Source: Opisthorchis felineus | Taxonomy: Eukaryota > Platyhelminthes > Trematoda > Opisthorchiida > Opisthorchiidae | Length of the DNA stretch: 64,000 nt | Assembly (NCBI GenBank): GCA_004794785.1 | Contig: SJOL01003815.1 | Coordinates: 159,979 to 223,978, forward strand | Direction: 5' to 3' | Part shown: piece by piece, positions 12,704-22,394 of the stretch | How the letters are laid out: each line of letters opens with the position of its first letter | How positions within the stretch are numbered: position 1 is the stretch's first letter | Notes under the pieces: generated by a model | Seen by the model: the letters and a program-made list of their open reading frames with translations, nothing else | What the model was told of the DNA's origin: nothing | The model's database searches: none | Translations under genes and position numbers: made by a program

Positions 12704-12824
12704 CTGAAAGGTTGTTGCTTGCCCTCATCTCGGTTGCAGCAACCTTTTTATACCACCCACGGAATAGAACGCTGAGCGTTGTTTGCTGTAATCTGAGCTG
12801 CATGGGCTTCCGCTTACCGGCCAT
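12704..12824 (-). CDS. Possible first coding exon of an unidentified minus-strand gene
   Basis: On the minus strand ATG at 12824 sits in the context GTGAAATGG and opens 40 codons. It starts MAGKRKPMQLRLQQTTLSVL, continues FRGWYKKVAATEMRASNN, and ends at CTTTCAG|GTAAAC in phase 1. Splice donor, start context and a basic N-terminus agree, but no downstream exon was found. The plus strand is also open across the whole of 12679-13182, so strand assignment is not secure. Confidence 0.35.
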
Positions 12825-12973
12825 TTCACTCAATCACATCAAAAGGATTGGTGACTCAGTTATGTCGTCTCATCTTCCTTTTCGGAACTTGACATTTTTT
12901 GCCATTTTTTATAATGCGCACGCCCAACTGCGCAAGCTTTCGTCAACGCTGACATTTGGACGCCGCTTATCTT

Positions 12974-13110
12974 ACCTTAATTGTCCTTCCATCCGGTTCA
13001 AGAGACCTTGGTTTGGGGTTTGTTCTCCATTCTTTTGCATTGTCTTGAAATTCGCACTACCGCTTGCAATTTCCAAGCAACCTACTACATGTCTTCATTC
13101 TGAGCGTTTG
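12974..13110 (-). CDS. Possible minus-strand exon, unknown protein
   Basis: Ends at the strong donor ATTAAG|GTAAGATAAG. Two frames stay open: one reads GCLEIASGSANFKTMQKNGE and then TPNQGLLNRMEG, the other DNAKEWRTNPKPRSLEPDGR. Acceptor choice decides between them, and the 5' boundary is approximate. It could be an upstream exon of the gene starting near 12824, or an artefact of an open stretch. Confidence 0.25.
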
Positions 13111-14001
13111 AAATCCGGACTCATCGGAAGGCGTCAAGCTTTTACACCAACCGATATGTCAGAGGAGAAGTTTGACATCTAGACATGACTTTTGCTAGTA
13201 ATCTCACGAATAAAACGTCTGGAAAAAAGTATTTTCACGGGAAAAACAGACAGTCCATCGCTCTTGTTCCATTCGCTGTTGTGAGAACCAAGCGTGAGTT
13301 TTACGACCTAAGTCTTCACAAAGAAGTACCCTAAGCCTATGCCTTGAGAGTGCCATTTAATAAGACCAATAATCATACCCTTTAATTACTTACCAATTGC
13401 AGAAATCAAACAAAATCGTACCAGTTGGAGTTTTTTATTTTTCCCCAAAAAACTGGCATAGAAAACAGCTATAATCTACCCAGTTAGAGTCCTCTGGTGA
13501 TAATGTTTTGGCAGAATAACATCGATTTTAACGACGTTAAAGATGGTACAGTTTGGGGATACAACAGTGTCTGAGCTAACCCATTTTCGACAGAGCTATG
13601 GATAATTTCCACACTACGAAAAACTCAGTTGTTCATACTTGTTTGAAACTGACATAACCTTCTTATATCCATAACCAACTGGCTCGCGCATCTCCTCTCA
13701 TTACATAAACAGTATGTATCCTTCAATTTCACATAATCTTTGCGCGTGTTTTCTAATATCACAAAATTTGGCGTATTGGTCAATCGCGAAAAACACGCGT
13801 GTTTTGTTACCTTCGTTTTGCTAATGAGTAGTGATCTTTTTGAATGCTACTCCCTCAGCCTGTTTAATTGGAATATCTATTCGTTCAGCTTCTATTCATT
13901 CGAAATCTACCAAGCTTGAGATAGATGCATACAGCGCTGTTGAATACCTAGACAATTATACACAAAGTTCCCGGAAAGCGGTTCCAAATTAACAATCTTA
14001 C

Positions 14002-14037
14002 CGGTGAACGACGATAAAATAGAATATTTTCCTTCAT
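14002..14037 (-). CDS. Possible 36-nt micro-exon on the minus strand
   Basis: Acceptor CCATTCTTTTGTATTCAG and donor CACCG|GTAAGATTG flank exactly 36 bases. Two frames are open: MKENILFYRRSP, or EGKYSILSSFTG in the longer frame. Both splice signals are strong, but no partner exon was identified. An alternative is a longer exon reaching up to 14137. Confidence 0.25.
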
Positions 14038-14249
14038 CTGAATACAAAAGAATGGGTCTAAGTAGCCTCATGAGACTGACGTATTGCGATTTGTATTCTA
14101 CTATGTGTCTCGAATTCGGTGAACATGGCCACTGCATAGTTTCTCTGATTTGATTTACTGCGTTAACATTCGACTTTCGATGAACGAACCCAACGAATTA
14201 CAGTTACCACTGTCCCCTTTATACAACACAAATACAAACTAATCTTTAG

Positions 14250-14397
14250 ATGTGCCTTCCATGTGCATTTACGAGCCTATTTAAATACTTTCAAAGAGTA
14301 TTTTCCAGCACTTTGTAACAAAATGTGCATTCCAGAATTACGCTCAGGGTCGCATGAACCAACATTGCTGAACCATTTTCATGCTATTCTGCATCAG
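14250..14397 (+). CDS. Gene B exon
   Basis: Acceptor ACTAATCTTTAG|ATG, donor GCATCAG|GTATAT. In the open phase it reads HLRAYLNTFKEYFPALCNKM, then CIPELRSGSHEPTLLNHFHA and ILHQ. It enters in phase 2 and leaves in phase 0. It has helix-like composition and no internal stop. Confidence 0.45.
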
Positions 14398-17300
14398 GTA
14401 TATCTTATGGGTTTCGAACATTCTGTTAATCATAACTTCAGTCTCCGCCTCTAAATAGTCTAACCACTGAATGATTCAGGCTTCTTCTGAAGCAGTTGAA
14501 ATACAAATCGCTCTTATGAATTTTATAAATGATTGATTCGCAGCAAATTGACTCAAACGTTACCTGATCTGTATTAAGCAGAGGTGTCAGCCAATCCGTC
14601 TCGTACGTGGAATGAGTAAACCACATGTCTTCTCAGCAAATATTGAAAAAAACCAGCTAAGTATTCTAGTTTGAATCAGTCTGATGAGTGGTACAATTCA
14701 GCTTGAGCATCTACAGTACTGACCGATGAGTTGTTCGCTCACCTGGGAATTTCGGTCTCAAACGTCTAAGCACTAACAGAAACGAAGTCGTTGGTCCATC
14801 TTGGGCGTTGTTCGTTCATGGAATTGTATGGGGCTAAACCTGGCCCACCATTGGCTGTGGAATGTGCATTTCTATTAGCCTGTTGATTAGTCTTCCTCCA
14901 CAGCTGCATGCTTAATCCTAGTTAACCGGTTCGGCGAGAGGAAACGCCGTAAACAGAATGCAAGTCATGCATATGAAAGAAATACTGAGTTTGGCTATAG
15001 AAGTTCGACGTTACTTGTTATTCGATTTACTCCAGCAGTTGGACTACTTCAAAGCGTCATGCAGGATTGCTTCTAGTCCAAACTCCCTCCACGATATTCA
15101 GTGAGTATAGATAGTTAGAGTGTGTAACGGAAAGAACCATGGTTTACCCTGACACAAATAATGAGCACCGTTAGCGTGATAACACACTTGACGGGAGATC
15201 ATGAATCGCGACAAACCCTCCACTGGTAGAAATGCTTTCATGAAAAACGAAGTTGGTGGAATACTTTCTAGAAATTCGGTGATGGAATTGTGTACCGTGC
15301 GATTCACATACAATGTTTCTTCATCCAGATACTAACCACCCAGATTTTATTCGGACGAGTGTTACCTCACTCAAAGAACCGCCTATGAAGAGAACTACTG
15401 TTCGCCTCATTTACTTGAATTATATCCAAACAATGCAAATACAAATACTCCAGTGGTTGGAGAATTTTCAGCACTTTATGAGTATTGCATTACGTATATA
15501 CATTTTGAAGACTCTTCGTCATTAAAACCGCACACTAGACTACCTGTACAAAGCGAAGCAACAGGCTCAGTAGCGACAAGCACTTGTGTTTCCAAAGCTG
15601 ATGATGAACCCGTTAGTTTGCACACATACAACGAAGACAATGATGCATTCACAACTACGGAGAGTTTCGCTTATTTTGATATGAAAACTCAGGTGATTCC
15701 ACAGCACACCGGTGGAATATCCGTAACCGACTTGCATCGAATGTCAGACAGTTGAGGCTAAAGTCCCGGCACAAGAAACGATGTGCACTGAGGATGAGCT
15801 TTGGCAAAAGCGAAATGGAATCCAATGCTTTACTCTCTTTGGTGTAAATTGCCCGGAAGAAGCACGCCAGGATAAAAGGATGGCTGCTTATACCAAGTCG
15901 GAATGAACGAAAAATTTATCAATCTTGTAACTATCTACATCTACTGATGTTGCAACCAATGTTCCGTGCATTATCCCAGTGAAGTAGCATTGCGACAAAA
16001 GTTCACCATGATGCTGGAGGATGCATATGCCAAAGCAATTAAGGCATAGTTGGGCATGTTGATTTGAAATCCACAAAAAAGGTTTTCTTATGTAGAAATT
16101 CATCATTGAAGATGGCTATGCTTCCTACATTGCTCCATCTCTCGAAAAATTTGAGTCACAACTTCAAGCCAACAATGTTTAACCTGATTTTTTACTGAAA
16201 ACAACCGGACGCATAAAACGACGCAAAATTCGTTATCATCAATCGAACGTGGTGACCATATTCGCTTTCCTATGAAGCATGCTTCACGATTTTTCAACAG
16301 AATATAACAGCAGTTAGAGGACACGAGAATGATTGGTGGTGTGCAAATACAGGTGTTTTTATTCGGTAATCACTACAGTCTATCTCTCAAATGTGCTTTT
16401 AGTGACTCTACAAATGCCTTTGCATAAAACAGCTGGATCGACTGGTTTCGGGACTATTTCAGGTGAGACGCCATCATTAAAGCTCCCTTGCAACAAAAGG
16501 AAAATGCGATGTGTTGCTATACAGTCGTCACGTATATTCTTCGTTTAGAAGGAGTTCTAGTGATATCGTACTTCTATCCCATTTCCCTGCATATTCGTAC
16601 ACTAGCCTGTAGAAAAGAAACAATGAAAAATACGTGTGACTAGCCTTCACAGACTGGGTTCTCCAAGAGATACGAGCTGATTGTTTGTTGCAAGCTCCTG
16701 GAGTGTAGTGTAGTGTCTTCTAGTTTTATCCTTCTTGAACTCTATTGCGGTCTGAAATCCCCCAACTGCAACATTCGGAGTTCTTCCGCCGATTAGAACT
16801 ATCTTATTCACTCCCTTATCAACTAATCAAAAGTTCTTTTCTCACCCAGTACTACCTATAATGGATATTCACACGTATTTGGTATTACGTGTCGTTATCA
16901 GCACCCTGAGGGTCAACAGCAATTCATCTAAATAGGAAGGGTAGATATGCACCTTTTCTGCTCAACATTCGTGTTGATTGGTTAAACGCTACAACGCTTA
17001 CGTCACGACTAGAAAGCATAAAAATCAAATTCATCATCCGTCCAAACATACTTAGCTGTACCATCAGCAACAGACTGGGCCACAGATACACAGTCCGTGT
17101 TACCAGGCATATGATGACCTGAAAGGACTTCAGTCAGGAAGAAAAACGTGGTGGTTCTGAATCTCCTACGGTGCACGCACAAGCTTTTAAGCAAGTTTTG
17201 GCTTTACAATTTTTCAGGTACATCACCATTACCCTAACACTACATTAAGCCAGTAATTCAGAAGTTATAAAACTCGCGAACAACCATCCTGTTACATCGA

Positions 17301-18376
17301 CGCATGACTTTTTCACCATTCCGGACCCACTTGAGTGAATGTGCTGTGGGCGAATGACTCCAGCAGTTACAAATAAGAAAACAGAATACGCGGTAGAATT
17401 CTCCGTAAAGCCATAAATCCGGTGTGGTGTACAAAGTATGAGAAGTGCTAGTTTTTTTGTCTGTTTTGTCACAAAGTACACCGTGACGTTTGGTTTACCA
17501 CTCTCGTAGTATCACTCAAGGTGTAATATCTCTGGTGTCAGCACTCTCTGACATGATACCACTGAACTCCGTCACCAAACGTATGCTGTCGGCTCATGGT
17601 AGGATTGGTGCCAATTTCACAAAAACTCCGTTAACTAACGGGACTTCATCGCTGTCTGGATCTGCAGATAAACACACCCTGTTGAAACGGATTTGTGTTT
17701 ACTAGATAACGGATTGGTTTGAAATTAGAACAAAGTACACTACATAACTTATTAATCCAGTAAGCTGACAAAACCCATGGATTAGTCTGTGAATAGATTC
17801 GGACTTTACCGAAATAGTTTCCACATTGCTACTCTCTGAAGAATTCTTCTCCTGTCTTCCCACTGGAAACAGATACAGTGAAATCTCGCTTCGCTCCTCA
17901 TGGAACTTATTGCAGCGCGCCCAGCGCGCACTACCACGGAGGTGGTTATATGACCCCATGTTTGGGAAATGTTCTTCAAGGCCAAGCACGTGAACCACTG
18001 TTGAGCGTTTAACAGAAATAGATTAAGGCCAATGCCTATTCTGATGACAGGAGTAGACTAGTCAAACGGCAGTGGTGCGGGAATAAATTCTGTGGATCTT
18101 TCAGTCATGTCTAAGCAATAGTCAGTTAAAAGGAAGCCATTCATGCCAAAGGACAAAGAACGTTCTAACCTCGACCATGGTATGTGTGCTTGTTTGCACT
18201 CGACTATCCCGAATCTTCAAGGACGTTTTAGGGGAAACCAGCCAGTATATCTACTGGATGGTGGGTGCCACCCAGTTGGACGACCTTTGTTTGAGTTTTT
18301 CAAAGGTACCTTGAGGTCAACAAAACGCTCCAATCGTGTTTCAGTAGCAGAGGATGAAATTCAACGTCATCGTTAA
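14250..18376 (+). CDS. Gene B: multi-exon plus-strand gene, family unknown
   Basis: Interrupted gene inferred from exons at 14250-14397, 15343 to about 15688, 16403-16462, 17542-17598, 18121-18179, 18222-18305 and 18345-18376. Pairs 16403/17542 and the last three exons agree in phase; the 14397/15343, 15688/16403 and 17598/18121 links do not, so exons are missing between them. Introns of 42 and 39 bp near the 3' end, and TACTAAC before the 15343 exon, are strong signs of real splicing. The protein is soluble-looking, with no membrane helix or signal peptide seen. I do not recognise it. It is possible that two neighbouring genes have been merged here. Confidence 0.4.
15343..15688 (+). CDS. Gene B exon, longest
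   Basis: The acceptor CACCCAG|ATT is preceded by TACTAAC, a near-ideal branch site, about a dozen bases upstream. The frame is open for 139 codons (to 15755). It reads FYSDECYLTQRTAYEENY, then LLELYPNNANTNTPVVGEFS, ALYEYCITYIHFED and an acidic Ser/Thr-rich part (SKADDEPVSLHTYNEDNDAF). Two outcomes fit the 3' end. A donor ACTCAG|GTGATT at 15689 leads over a 59-bp intron to a basic tail LRLKSRHKKRCALRMSF with a stop at 15839. Alternatively, a +1 shift near 15752 continues into EAKVPAQETMCTEDELW. I could not choose. Confidence 0.5.
16403..16462 (+). CDS. Gene B exon, 60 nt, phase 1-1
   Basis: Acceptor ATGTGCTTTTAG, donor ATTTCAG|GTGAGAC. It reads VTLQMPLHKTAGSTGFGTIS when joined in phase 1. Length is a multiple of three, so skipping would keep the frame. 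Confidence 0.5.
17009..17118 (-). CDS. Possible minus-strand terminal exon, unknown protein
   Basis: Acceptor GAAGTCCTTTCAG with a pyrimidine tract, then HHMPGNTDCVSVAQSVADG, AKYVWTDDEFDFYAF and TAG. The acidic aromatic C-terminus looks like a real protein end. No convincing upstream exon in phase 1 was found; one candidate lies at about 17300-17380. It lies between two gene B exons on the other strand, so it would be a nested gene or a coincidence. A donor-like AAGTATGTT inside weakens the call. Confidence 0.3.
17542..17598 (+). CDS. Gene B exon, 57 nt, phase 1-1
   Basis: Acceptor TCTCTGGTGTCAG|CA, donor GCTCATG|GTAGGA. Joined to the 60-nt exon in phase 1 it gives ALSDMIPLNSVTKRMLSAH. Frame agreement across the 1-kb intron supports both exons. 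Confidence 0.45.
18121..18179 (+). CDS. Gene B exon, basic
   Basis: Opens after TAG (CAATAG|TCA could be the acceptor). It reads SVKRKPFMPKDKERSNLDH and ends at the strong donor CATG|GTATGTG in phase 1. The 5' boundary is tentative. Confidence 0.45.
18222..18305 (+). CDS. Gene B exon, 84 nt, phase 1-1
   Basis: Preceded by a 42-bp intron and followed by a 39-bp one. It reads RFRGNQPVYLLDGGCHPVGR then PLFEFFK. Phase matches on both sides. Introns of this size are known in flatworms. Reading straight through the whole region also stays open, so intron retention would be tolerated. Confidence 0.5.
18345..18376 (+). CDS. Gene B terminal exon
   Basis: Acceptor CGTGTTTCAG|TA. Joined in phase 1 it reads VAEDEIQRHR then TAA. 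Confidence 0.45.
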
Positions 18377-20760
18377 TTTACGAAGCGACCGTTTTGTACA
18401 ATCGAACTGTGACTTTGCGACAAAAATCACTTGGAAAAATAAGTTGACGTGGACGAGAGACTAAGATGAAATTCACTTGAATCTTTCGTTCCTGCTAACC
18501 TCCAACCGAATTGCTGCACGGAAGACGCCTTGACTCTTAGTTGGAGCGACATTCGGGATGTCCGACTGTAGTTCACTATAACTCAAAGGAATGTTTCGGA
18601 GACTGGACCCACCTGATGAGTGAAACAAGAAGTGGACCGTCCAGAGTTTTCATCGGCTTTATGAAGAATATTTAAACCCTCTATGCTGTATTGAACTGAA
18701 ACTGAAAAACGAGATGGCCCTCGTGCAGCATATTCAGTGGAAGAATATTGGAAACAAGTTTCTGGTGGAATTTGGTTGCGCTACTTACCAACACCAACAT
18801 ATTTTGCAGCCTTTTGTTTATTGCGGCAAACGTACAAACTAATACCCAAATAATAAATAAGCTTGATGGAATTTGGGAGCCCGGAGAAGGGATATTTATA
18901 GTTTTTATCGACTTTGTGAGTAGTACAGTAACGCGTGTCCTGCCTATAATCAATTTCAAAAAGCACCAACCGAATCTGGTTTTGGAACACAGCCCAAGTC
19001 GCTTTGGCTGTGGTTTGCTTTTGACCACTTCTGTTGGATGAATTATCTAGGGATGTTTGTGATTTTATCAGCCTTGGAATGCAACTCGGGTGGGTAAACG
19101 GTGAGCTGGAAGATTTGATTTAAACAGCGATGATAACTAGTTGGTCTACGGCGCAGTGGTACATGTTGGAACGCCTTACTGAGCATTTACTTTACGCAGC
19201 TGTCAAAGTTCATATCCATAGTTCAAATTCTGACCAAATAATGGATTGGGGACAAATCATTTCATTACTTCTCGCCTGGGGGATTCCGTGTTAACAAAAC
19301 TTTTGTCCTGGTGGGTTATATAACATAAAGCGCTTTTAAGAAAAGGGTGCATTGCTCATATGCCGCGGTTCGCTCACGATTATTAAGTGAACCACGCCAA
19401 ATATATTGATCGGTGGAAGTGGAGCGAGTAGGTTCTCGTCAGACTATTTGTACTGTGCTCCAATGGATTTTTCAATCGACAGTTTGGCCTTCCAAGTCAC
19501 ACGTCGCCTCGTATGATGCGGGTTTCTGGGTTTTTTCGGTAGCTCGGTCTTTGTTGCTTGTGCTAAAAGGCTCATGGTTTGACGTTCTTATTTGACCAAC
19601 ATACACTGACAATTTGTATGGCCAGCGTTTGTATGACGGGAAAGATATATTAGTTCATTGGGTTAGAAACCTTTTTCATTCATCTACCCAAAAATAACCG
19701 CCTCCACATTGGTTTACTATGGTTTACGCGGTACGATGCAATTGTACAGGTTTGTTAAATTATAACAGTTATGTACCAAGTTGGCAGACGTTGCCCAAAG
19801 AGCTGAGCGAGTGTATGTTTCGTACCAGAACAATCGCGTATGCCGTCTGCGGTGTTATTTCCTATCGTATTCGAAACGAACGCCGAACAAACAGCTTCAT
19901 TAAAATGGTGATAGAAATCGTAGTGAGGAGTGATTTGAAGTGCCATTGGATCGAGTGTATGGCTCTCAAAATGTTTGGCTGCAGATTATTTTGCAAGATA
20001 GCTACGGCCTGAACTTGCAATGCCATATTTATGTCATATTTATCGTGCCTGTTCCTACTGAACACGTTTCTGGTGTTTGGGAGTTTAGTTTCAGAGCGAT
20101 GGATAAGTTCTGGGTGGAACTATACGTAGTGTGCAGGCATAAAAATATCAGAAAACTGGTTTTTACTGGGAAGAGGGTGATTCCGTTATGCATATGTAAA
20201 AACCATCCAATCTGTTTCTTGTTTCGCTCCCAATTTCACAATCACACAGTTTTGGCCAAATCTTCCTCTTTCCCACTTTTATTTTATGCTGTTTTTTGTT
20301 TCCAAGGTGTTGTGCCTCTGCATCCTTTTCTCCTTGAAACTGTCCTAAATCCTCAGCACTTCTCCCTAGAATTCGTTTCTTCATTCTCCGTTATTTTTAT
20401 TCACTTGTTCTTTAGTAGGCCTAAATCCAGAGATAACACTCCCTTGATTTTTGATCGCTTACTGGACAGTATAGAAATAACTGCGTAAGAAAAAATACCG
20501 ATAGGAAGCACAGGAAACTTTTATTTGTCATCTTTATGTTAAATGTCTTGTTAGTACAGCAGTAGTTTGCCGCGTAGTAGGATGCAATGGTGTCGAACTC
20601 AAATCTCTGGGTTTCCTCACCTAACACAGATAGATACCGAGTGGCATCAGCTGGGATGTTGAAATCAGTAGAACCCATTTACGGAACACCATAGAACTAG
20701 GTATGATGAGTTGTCCAAGGCTGGGAGCTGGGCACAATCCTTGAGATTAGTGTTGACGCA
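18377..20760. other. Gene-poor stretch after gene B, with a tRNA-like relic
   Basis: A pyrimidine-rich block at 20100-20460 keeps one plus frame open for 182 codons, but its composition explains this. No exon junctions or polyadenylation signal could be assigned with confidence. Confidence 0.35.
19142..19237 (+). repeat. tRNA-derived relic (probable SINE head or tRNA pseudogene)
   Basis: TTGGTC at 19142 pairs with GACCAA at 19232, like an acceptor stem. GGCGCAGTGGTAC resembles an RNA polymerase III A box, with GGCG and CGCC able to form a D stem. GTTCAAATTC at 19221 resembles a B box and T loop. Box spacing is about 65 bases, too long for an ordinary tRNA. No clear anticodon arm was found. 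A degenerate tRNA-derived element is the best reading. Confidence 0.4.
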
Positions 20761-20771
20761 AGACTCGAATG

Positions 20772-20903
20772 ACTCCAGCCGAATCTCTCGTTTATGATGG
20801 CCCACTTCAACTCAATGAGCTGCATCAGGCCGCCTCATGTTTCAGTTTGCACGATATTCGAAACATCGCACGACGTTGCTGTCTAGACGTAACGCGCTTC
20901 CCT
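20772..20903 (+). repeat. Left arm of inverted repeat
   Basis: Reads AATCTCTCGTTTATGATGG near its start and encodes ESLVYDG..LNEL...A..CF in one frame. It matches the reverse complement of 20919-21050 over about 130 bases, with roughly three quarters of positions agreeing by eye. Only about 15 bases separate the arms. Confidence 0.75.
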
Positions 20904-20918
20904 TTTTCCCACAGCTTT

Positions 20919-21050
20919 AGGAGTAGCGTGCTACTTCTAGATAACAACATATTGCGATATCTCGAGTGTCATACCAGATGAAACATTGGGCTGCCTGAAG
21001 CAGTTCATTCAGTCGAAGCAGACCATCATAAACGAGAGATTCAGTTGAGT
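20919..21050 (-). repeat. Right arm of inverted repeat
   Basis: On the minus strand it repeats the left arm: TESLVYDGLLRLNELLQAA versus AESLVYDGPLQLNELHQAA. Two copies of one family in head-to-head orientation, diverged enough to be old. The family is not recognised. Confidence 0.75.
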
Positions 21051-22363
21051 ATCCCGTCAAAAACAACTTCTTGCGCAAATGACAGTATTTGTCGACATCC
21101 ATCCAATTTGGATTCAAGTATAACAAGACGTTGGGGAAAACTCAAGGACTGCGCCTATACAATGATCCTCAAGGGGGGCGAAATCCATCGTGGACTGTTA
21201 TGAGTTTCCAGCGGCCTCATGAGTAGTTTGTTATGTCTAGACAAGAGACGATTCGTATTTCACGTCCGGTGTGCCTTATTTAAGTCAGGGGATGTAGTTT
21301 CACCTGAGCATGTAGCTTTTCAACAGTTCTAAAAACTAAACAAACTGTCTTTTCCTCCACAAATTCTGTTTTTCTCCGATTTGCTACGCCAATATCCATT
21401 TTTAAAAAAAACTGTTTTTCCAAAGAAAATGTGAGTTTCTGGTCAAACGTCAAACATCACACTCATGATAAGTGATTCTGTTTGATCGAGGGCGCAGAAT
21501 AATGAGATATCTGTCAAAGGAGTATGTCGTTACTTGTAGTAAAACTTTTGCACATCTGTGGAAAAGCGCCCCAGGTTAAAGTTTGCCCTGCTAGGTATGA
21601 CGTATGACCATTTTCTGAAAGTTCCATGGAACACTTCGAAAAATATCCTGCATTAGCAGAACACGTAATTATTATTTATGGCATATCCATGAAGGAGAAG
21701 GTACAGCAGTTTAACTTTACCCGTATGCTCAATAAACTTTGTCACAGTGGGTGGGCCTTCCTGCGTCCCACTCTGTTAGATTGATGGTTTAAGCAAGATA
21801 CCACGTCACATCCGGACACAGAAGCATACCTGTTTCTCTCCGTTTTCAAGCAAACTGTTGGTGGTATCCAAAGGACGGAACATTTTGATTGCAGCTTTGT
21901 CCTCACCCCACATCCAGTTTCATCCCCTACAGGCGAACATCCGTAAACTAAATAACACCATGCATCTTTGTCAGACGAAGGCAAGCAAAAATCACCCCTA
22001 CTGTATCATTTTCAATTAACCTGTTCAAACCATCACTGCATTTGTCAGAGTTGTTGTCAAGTGAATGTACTGCAATAGTGGATTGGGGTTCCACTTGGTG
22101 TGTTAGGAAATGGACTTCCAAATTTTCCGTCCGAATTATTAGGCAAACGTTCTTTGCCCAGCTAATCTATCAAAAATGATAGTCTTACGTAACTAGTAAT
22201 TAAAAGCGACAAGCACTTCATTGACGGTCTCGCCTTGTCATAAACTCATTAATAAGCAGGATTTCAATAGAAACATATTCGCCGTTTTTGCTGTTTTGGA
22301 AGTAGGCTGGAGGGACTACTCTTTTTAAAGACGATAATTCATGTGCGTTTAGAATGCACATCT

Positions 22364-22394
22364 TTGATGATGTCTCCTCGTATGGTGACGAAAC
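22364..22394 (+). ncRNA. Degenerate hammerhead-ribozyme-like fold
   Basis: TTGATGA (consensus CTGATGA), one extra T, then GTCTCC/GGTGAC pairing with one T-T mismatch around a TCGTAT loop, then GAAAC. This is the core order of a hammerhead: CUGANGA, stem II, GAAA. The first C of the core is T, and the extra base would disturb stem II, so it is probably inactive. Small hammerheads are carried by Penelope-like elements and flatworm satellites, which is why it is listed. Chance similarity is possible. Confidence 0.3.

Noticed and set aside
18600..18630. CTGATGAGTGAAAC, resembling a hammerhead core
   Set aside because: There is no room for stem II between the two core boxes.
19940..20488. 182-codon plus frame
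   Set aside because: The stretch is pyrimidine-rich, which removes stops on the plus strand. The peptide is hydrophobic low complexity and no exon junctions were found.
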